Shown here piece after piece: positions 59,455-64,000 of a DNA stretch of 64,000 nucleotides. A model generated the notes under the pieces. That model was not told where the DNA came from, ran no database searches, and saw nothing but the letters and a program-made list of their open reading frames with translations. The first letter of the stretch is position 1, and each line of letters starts with the position of its first letter. The position numbers were made by a program, and so were the translations under genes. The stretch lies in NCBI RefSeq assembly GCF_000426345.1, contig NZ_AUFE01000022.1:1-64000 (forward strand). The letters run 5' to 3'. The DNA comes from Cupriavidus phytohabitans (GTDB lineage: Bacteria > Pseudomonadota > Gammaproteobacteria > Burkholderiales > Burkholderiaceae).

Positions 59455-59973
59455 ATGAGAAAGAACACACTCGATTTCTGGGTGGGGCTGTTCGTGGCGG
59501 CGGGGTTCGTCGCCCTGCTGTTCCTGGCCCTCAAGGCCGGCAACATGAGCGCCTTCACCTTCCAGGAAACCTACGCTGTGCAGGCCCGCTTCGACAATAT
59601 CGGCGGACTCAAGCCGCGTGCGCCGGTCAAGAGCGCCGGCGTGGTGGTCGGCCGCGTTGCCGCGATCCGCTTCGACGACAAGACCTACCAGGCCACCGTC
59701 GAGATGAGCCTGGAGAAGCGCTACAAGTTTCCCAAGGACACCTCGGCCAAGATCCTGACCTCGGGCCTGCTGGGCGAGCAGTACATCGGCCTGGAGGCCG
59801 GCGGCGACACCGCGATGCTGGCCGATGGCGCCCGCATCACCATGACGCAGTCCGCGGTGGTGCTGGAAAACCTGATCGGCCAGTTCCTGTACAACAAGGC
59901 GGCGGATGCCGGTGCCAGCGGCTCGCCCGCAGCCGGCGCCAGCGCGCCGGCGCTGGGCGGGGATGCCAAATGA
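59455..59973 (+). CDS. mlaD: MlaD, MCE-domain lipid-binding subunit
   Basis: The protein has 172 residues. An N-terminal membrane anchor (DFWVGLFVAAGFVALLFLAL) and an MCE domain at about 37-115 (VQARFDNIGGLKPRAPVKSA) match MlaD, which makes a hexameric ring in the periplasm. Start ATG 59455 fits MRKNTLDFWVG; a TTG at 59437 is less likely. The tail is Ala/Gly-rich and overlaps mlaA. Confidence 0.94.
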   Translation: MRKNTLDFWVGLFVAAGFVALLFLALKAGNMSAFTFQETYAVQARFDNIGGLKPRAPVKSAGVVVGRVAAIRFDDKTYQATVEMSLEKRYKFPKDTSAKILTSGLLGEQYIGLEAGGDTAMLADGARITMTQSAVVLENLIGQFLYNKAADAGASGSPAAGASAPALGGDAK

Positions 59974-60968
59974 GTGCTGTTCCCCCCGGCAAGCCGGGCC
60001 GCGCCGCGCGCCGCCCGGCGGCTGGCCTGATGGCCGCCGCCGCCGCGTTGCTCGCCGGCTGTGCCACGGGCCCGACGGCCAACCCGAAGGATCCTCTGGA
60101 GCCCTTTAACCGCGAAGTCTCGAAGATCAACGAAGACTTCGACAAGGGCATCCTGCGCCCGGTGGCCGAGGTCTACGCCGACTACATGCCGACGCCGGTG
60201 CAGCGCGCGGTGGAGAATTTCTTCTCCAACGTCAGCGATGTCTATTCGGCGGTGAACAACCTGCTGCAGGGCAAGCCCACGCGCGCGGCGGAAGACTCCA
60301 TGCGCGTGGCGATGAACAGCGTGCTGGGCCTGGGTGGCCTGATCGACATCGCCACGCCTGCAGGCCTGCCCAAGTACAAGGAAGACTTCGGCCAGACGCT
60401 GGGTGTGTGGGGCGTGCCGCCGGGCCCGTACCTGGTGCTGCCACTGTTCGGGCCGAGCTCGGTGCGCGACACGGGCGGCATGCTGGTCGACCGCCAGTTC
60501 GACCCGTCGGCTTATCTCAACGCGGTATCGCTGCGCAATTCGCTGGTCGGCGTACGCATCGTGGCGGGCCGCGCGCAGCTGCTGGGCGCCAGCAACCTGC
60601 TGGAGCAGGCGGCGCTGGACAAGTACTCGTTCCTGCGCGACTCCTACCTGCAGCGCCGTCAGTACCTGGTTTACGACGGCAATCCGCCGGACGCCGAAGC
60701 CGACAGCGATGAGGCTGCTCCCGCGGCTCCGGATGCGAGCGAAGGCGGCAAACCAGAGGCGCCGGCGGTACCGCAAACGCCAGCCCAGCCGGCGCCGGCG
60801 GCCCAGCCCGCTGACGCCTCCGCCCCTGCGGCCGCGCCGCCCGCCGACGCCTCCACGCCCGCGGCGACGCCGCCCAAAGGCGACATCCAGCCGGAAGGCC
60901 AGAGCCTGCCGGTGCCACCGGTGGAGCCGATGCAGCGTATCGTCCCGGGCGTGATCCGGATTCGCTGA
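59970..60968 (+). CDS. mlaA: Outer-membrane lipoprotein MlaA (VacJ)
   Basis: The protein has 332 residues. The lipobox is LLAGC (Cys31), followed by DPLEPFNREVSKINEDFDK. The body matches MlaA (LGVWGVPPGPYLVLPLFGPS), which removes misplaced phospholipid from the outer leaflet. After the core, near residue 245, comes an Ala/Pro-rich tail of about 70 residues (PQTPAQPAPAAQPADASAPA and on), absent from E. coli MlaA (about 250). It overlaps mlaD by four bases. Confidence 0.94.
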   Translation: MSAVPPGKPGRAARRPAAGLMAAAAALLAGCATGPTANPKDPLEPFNREVSKINEDFDKGILRPVAEVYADYMPTPVQRAVENFFSNVSDVYSAVNNLLQGKPTRAAEDSMRVAMNSVLGLGGLIDIATPAGLPKYKEDFGQTLGVWGVPPGPYLVLPLFGPSSVRDTGGMLVDRQFDPSAYLNAVSLRNSLVGVRIVAGRAQLLGASNLLEQAALDKYSFLRDSYLQRRQYLVYDGNPPDAEADSDEAAPAAPDASEGGKPEAPAVPQTPAQPAPAAQPADASAPAAAPPADASTPAATPPKGDIQPEGQSLPVPPVEPMQRIVPGVIRIR

Positions 60969-61192
60969 CCGCCTTTGTGGTCTTTGTGGCACTAGTCCCA
61001 ACGGGCTGGCGCCAGGCTGTGAATGCCCTGTCAGGGCTGAAACAATTTGTTTGGAAGTGGCGGGGAGGGCGCTGGCCGGTGCAACCCGGGGCCCGCGCTT
61101 ATGTTCCAATCACCGCAAGGCCGCTGCCGCCCGGCGGCGATCGTCCGGTGGACCTCGCCGGCAAACGTCTTTGAGAAAGAAGGAAAAAATCC
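60969..61192 (+). other. Gap between mlaA and mlaC
   Basis: The 224 bases contain a small palindrome GCCCTG-T-CAGGGC (61025-61037) and AAACAATTTGTTT (61040-61052). No terminator or gene was recognised. The break in an otherwise overlapping operon suggests separate control or processing before mlaC. Confidence 0.35.
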
Positions 61193-61822
61193 ATGATTAA
61201 GCGACTGTTGGTCCCCTTCCTTACGGTAGTAGCCTTCGCCGGCGCTGCCCACGCGCAGGTGTCGGGCACGGACGCGGCCACTCCGGACGGGCTGGTCAAG
61301 GCCGTGGTCAGCGACGTGATGACGACCGTCAAGTCCGACAAGGACATGCAGGGCGGCAATATCGCCAAGATCACCGCGCTGGTCGAGCAGAAGATCATCC
61401 CGAACGCCAACTTCCAGAAGACCACGCAAATCGCGATGGGCCGCAACTGGTCGAAGGCGACCCCGGAGCAGCAGCAGCAGATCACCGAGGAGTTCAAGAC
61501 CCTGCTGATCCGCACTTACGCCGGCGCCATCGCCCAGATCCGCGACCAGGCCGTGCAGTACCGCCCGTACCGCGGTACGCCTGAGGACACCGATGCCACC
61601 ATCCGCACCCAGGTCATCAACAAGGGCGAGCCGATCCAGATGGACTACCGCCTGGAGAAGACCGCGAACGGCTGGAAGGTCTATGACATCAACGTGCTGG
61701 GCGCGTGGCTGACCGAGGCCTACAAGGGCAGCTTCAACACCATCGTCGGCCAGCAGGGCGTCGAGGGCGTGATCAAGACGCTGCAGGACCGCAACCGCCA
61801 GCTGGCCAACGCCAAGAGCTAA
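61193..61822 (+). CDS. mlaC: Periplasmic phospholipid-binding protein MlaC
   Basis: The protein has 209 residues with a signal peptide ending AAHAQ. The family sequence NFQKTTQIAMGRNWSKATPE and YRLEKTANGWKVYDINVLG are clear. MlaC shuttles lipid between MlaA and the MlaFEDB complex. Start ATG 61193 follows AAGGAAAAAATCC. Confidence 0.95.
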   Translation: MIKRLLVPFLTVVAFAGAAHAQVSGTDAATPDGLVKAVVSDVMTTVKSDKDMQGGNIAKITALVEQKIIPNANFQKTTQIAMGRNWSKATPEQQQQITEEFKTLLIRTYAGAIAQIRDQAVQYRPYRGTPEDTDATIRTQVINKGEPIQMDYRLEKTANGWKVYDINVLGAWLTEAYKGSFNTIVGQQGVEGVIKTLQDRNRQLANAKS

Positions 61823-61897
61823 GCCGCGGCGAGCGCGCGCCGCTGCAATGCAGCACGGCGCGCCGATCTTGCACTACAATGACCGTTCGCGGCACTG

Positions 61898-61927
61898 GCT
61901 CCCGCCTCAGCGCGGGAGCTTTTGTTT
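61898..61927 (+). terminator. Intrinsic terminator between mlaC and mlaB
   Basis: GCTCCCGC (61898-61905) and GCGGGAGC (61912-61919) close a six-base loop and are followed by TTTTGTTT. It would stop much of the transcription before mlaB. Confidence 0.8.
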
Positions 61928-61974
61928 GCACCGCATTGCCATCCATCACGCCGATCACGCTTCCTGACGCCACC

Positions 61975-62292
61975 ATGCTTTCGCTGGGCACCTCGCTGAC
62001 CAACCAGAACGCCGCCGCCGTGCTGCGCGACGGGCTGGCGCGCGTGGGCCAGGGCGGGGTGCAGGGCAAGGTGCAGGTCGACTGCACGGGCCTGGCGCAG
62101 GTGGATTCCTCCGCGGTTGCCGTGCTGCTGGCATGGCATCGTGCCGCAGCCGCGCGCAACCTGGCGTTGGCGCTGCGCGGGGTGCCGGCGCAACTGTCGC
62201 AGCTGGCCAACCTGTATGGCGTCGACAGCCTGCTGGGCCTGGCGACCAGCGCCGAGCCGCTTTCCCGCCCGGGCCACCACCACCGACATTGA
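61975..62292 (+). CDS. mlaB: STAS-domain protein MlaB
   Basis: The product is 105 residues from ATG 61975. The STAS fold is recognisable: VDCTGLAQVDSSAVAVLLAW matches the conserved CSxVxxxDSxxL helix, and LANLYGVDSLLG follows. MlaB supports MlaF in the transporter. The start is unsure. From 61975 the first beta strand (SITPITLPDAT) would be lost, so TTG 61936 is an alternative. ATG 61879 lies before the intrinsic terminator and is unlikely. No Shine-Dalgarno is obvious. Confidence 0.8.
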   Translation: MLSLGTSLTNQNAAAVLRDGLARVGQGGVQGKVQVDCTGLAQVDSSAVAVLLAWHRAAAARNLALALRGVPAQLSQLANLYGVDSLLGLATSAEPLSRPGHHHRH

Positions 62293-62413
62293 TCCGGCAT
62301 CGCCGGACGCAGCGATTGCGTCCGACCGCGATGCCCCGGCGACGGCCTGACGCTGTCGCCGCGCCCAGCGGGCGGATCCGGTGGGGATCAAGCGGGACCC
62401 ACCCCGCATCCCC

Positions 62414-62419
62414 TATAAT
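62414..62419 (+). promoter_or_regulatory. -10 box upstream of the ABC-2 exporter pair
   Basis: A consensus TATAAT lies 136 bp before the ATP-binding protein start. No good -35 is found at 16-18 bp, so it is only a candidate. Confidence 0.35.
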
Positions 62420-62554
62420 TCCGGGTTGTTCGCCCTTCCCCCCGCCTGATTCCGGTGTATGCCAAGCCGGCCCAGGAAATCCGGGCACGCAGTAGCTCCC
62501 CATTTCAGGCGGCTGGCCTCCCAAAAGGGCTGGACACGCCACAGACAATCGGCC

Positions 62555-63505
62555 ATGAAAGCCATTGAAATCCACGACGTTCGCAAGCGCTACCGCAACC
62601 TGCAGGCGCTCAAGGGCGTCAGCTTCACCGTCGAACGCGGCGAATTCTTCGGCCTGCTCGGGCCGAACGGCGCCGGCAAGACCACGCTGATCTCGATCCT
62701 CGCCGGCCTGAACCGCGCCGACTCCGGCCGCGTCCGTGTGCTGGGCCACGATGTCGTGTCCGACTACCGGATGGCGCGGCGTATGCTTGGCGTGGTGCCG
62801 CAGGAACTGGTATTCGACCCGTTTTTCACGGTGCGCGAGACACTGAGGCTGCAGTCCGGCTATTTCGGCCTGACCCGCAACGACGACTGGATCGACGAGA
62901 TCATGGCCAACCTGGACCTGACCAGCAAGGCCGATTCCAACATGCGCCAGTTGTCCGGGGGGATGAAGCGCCGCGTGCTGGTGGCCCAGGCGCTGGTGCA
63001 CCGCCCGCCCGTGATCGTGCTGGACGAGCCCACCGCCGGCGTCGATGTCGAGCTGCGCCAGACGCTGTGGAAGTTCATCTCGCGCCTGAACCGGGAAGGC
63101 CACACCATCATCCTGACCACGCATTACCTCGAAGAGGCCGAGGCGCTGTGCGACCGCATCGCCATGCTCAAGTTCGGCGAAGTGGTGGCGCTGGACCGCA
63201 CCAGCAACCTGCTGACGCAGTTCGCCGGGCTGCAGCTGGTGCTGACCTTCGCGCACGGCAGCCTGCCGTCGGCGCTGGAGCCGTTGCGCATGCCGGCCAA
63301 CCCGGGCGAGCGCGCGGTGCGGCTGCGGCTGTCCGGCTACCAGGCGGTCGAGCCAATCCTGGCCGCCTGCCGTGAAGCCGGCTGTGACATCGAAGACATG
63401 GAAATCAACAAGGCCGACCTCGAAGACGTGTTTGTCCAGATCATGCGCCGCGAGGGCCACATGCCGGGCGCGCTGCCCGACCCCGCCATGGAGGCCGCGG
63501 CATGA
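62555..63505 (+). CDS. ABC-2 exporter ATP-binding protein (YadG-like)
   Basis: The protein has 316 residues. Walker A GPNGAGKTT, signature LSGGMKRRVLVAQAL and Walker B VIVLDEPTAGVD are all present. About 80 residues after the core nucleotide-binding domain form a C-terminal region typical of the YadG/DrrA-type. The substrate is unknown. ATG 62555 is the family-typical start. It overlaps the permease gene by four bases (ATGA). The pair following mla genes is common in Burkholderiales. Confidence 0.92.
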   Translation: MKAIEIHDVRKRYRNLQALKGVSFTVERGEFFGLLGPNGAGKTTLISILAGLNRADSGRVRVLGHDVVSDYRMARRMLGVVPQELVFDPFFTVRETLRLQSGYFGLTRNDDWIDEIMANLDLTSKADSNMRQLSGGMKRRVLVAQALVHRPPVIVLDEPTAGVDVELRQTLWKFISRLNREGHTIILTTHYLEEAEALCDRIAMLKFGEVVALDRTSNLLTQFAGLQLVLTFAHGSLPSALEPLRMPANPGERAVRLRLSGYQAVEPILAACREAGCDIEDMEINKADLEDVFVQIMRREGHMPGALPDPAMEAAA

Positions 63506-64000
63506 AGCAGCCTGGCGAAATCGAACTGGTGGAAGACGCCCGCCTGGGCCCGATGGCCGTTGGCGGCCTGGTCGGCTTCCGGACCCTGCTGTACAAGGAA
63601 GTGCTGCGCTTCTGGAAGGTCAGCTTCCAGACCGTGGCCGCGCCGGTGCTGACCGCGGTACTGTACCTGCTGATCTTCGGCCATGTGCTGGAAGACCGCG
63701 TCAAAGTCTACGACCAGATCAGCTACACCGCCTTCCTGGTGCCCGGCCTGGTGATGATGAGCGTGCTGCAGAACGCCTTCGCCAACAGCTCGTCGTCGCT
63801 GATCCAGTCCAAGATCACCGGCAACCTGGTGTTCGTGCTGCTGCCGCCGCTGTCGCACTGGGAGATGTTCGGTGCCTATGTGCTCGCCTCGGTGATCCGC
63901 GGGCTGACCGTGGGCCTGGGCGTGCTGCTGGTGACGGCGTGGTTTGCCAACCTGCATTTCGCCAGCATCGGCTGGATCGTGGTGTTCGCGCTGCTGGGCG
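63502..64000 (+). CDS. ABC-2 type permease (YadH-like), cut by window end
   Basis: The first 166 residues are inside the window. FRTLLYKEVLRFWKVSFQT is the usual ABC-2 opening, followed by membrane helices (VLTAVLYLLIFGHVL, YTAFLVPGLVMMSVLQNA, VIRGLTVGLGVLLVTAW). The gene runs past base 64000; a length of about 250-260 residues would be normal. Confidence 0.92.
   Translation, partial: MKQPGEIELVEDARLGPMAVGGLVGFRTLLYKEVLRFWKVSFQTVAAPVLTAVLYLLIFGHVLEDRVKVYDQISYTAFLVPGLVMMSVLQNAFANSSSSLIQSKITGNLVFVLLPPLSHWEMFGAYVLASVIRGLTVGLGVLLVTAWFANLHFASIGWIVVFALLG

Overview
The window is a GC-rich (my estimate is the mid 60s percent) stretch of a betaproteobacterial main chromosome. Gene content, gene order and protein sequences point to Burkholderiaceae, most likely Cupriavidus (Ralstonia eutropha group). 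It is mostly conserved housekeeping DNA. Genus and family calls rest on recognition of the translated sequences; no database search was possible.

Region 1 (1-20.8 kb) is the S10-spc-alpha ribosomal protein superoperon: the 3' end of tuf, rpsJ, then rplC to rpsQ, rplN to rpmJ (with secY and infA), then rpsM, rpsK, rpsD, rpoA and rplQ. Its striking feature is that rpsJ and rplC, normally adjacent, are 5.6 kb apart. Between them lies a five-gene catabolic cassette: a reverse-strand AraC-type regulator, and a forward operon of a dienelactone hydrolase/SnoaL-like fusion, a short-chain dehydrogenase, a StyA-like flavoprotein monooxygenase and a StyB-like flavin reductase. This set resembles the iif/ind indole-oxidation clusters described in Acinetobacter and Cupriavidus. 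A strong intrinsic terminator follows rpsJ, and a good sigma70-type promoter with a structured leader precedes rplC. The superoperon therefore appears to have been rewired into separate transcription units around the insert.

Region 2 (20.8-31.2 kb) holds cutA, dsbD, a CorA/ZntB-type metal transporter, hemB, engB, a dihaem cytochrome c4, and the System II cytochrome c maturation pair resB and ccsB. The common theme is redox and haem protein biogenesis at the inner membrane. Between hemB and engB a forward-facing intrinsic terminator serves no annotated gene and marks a candidate small RNA.

Region 3 (31.2-39.5 kb) has a small secreted-repeat lipoprotein, an ECF sigma factor with its translationally coupled membrane anti-sigma factor, the periplasmic methionine sulfoxide repair pair msrP/msrQ, then lysA with lptM, frataxin cyaY, and penicillin-binding protein 1A (mrcA).

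Region 4 (39.8-48.2 kb) is the pilMNOPQ operon for type IV pilus assembly, followed by aroK, aroB and dgt, a classic proteobacterial arrangement. Region 5 (48.2-55.7 kb) has a RAYT-family Y1 transposase with nearby short repeats, then gltB and gltD (glutamate synthase).

Region 6 (55.8-64 kb) has a GNAT acetyltransferase, an orphan Bug-family binding protein, and the mlaFEDACB phospholipid-transport operon. It ends with an ABC-2 exporter pair whose permease runs off the window. No tRNA, rRNA, CRISPR array or complete insertion sequence was seen.
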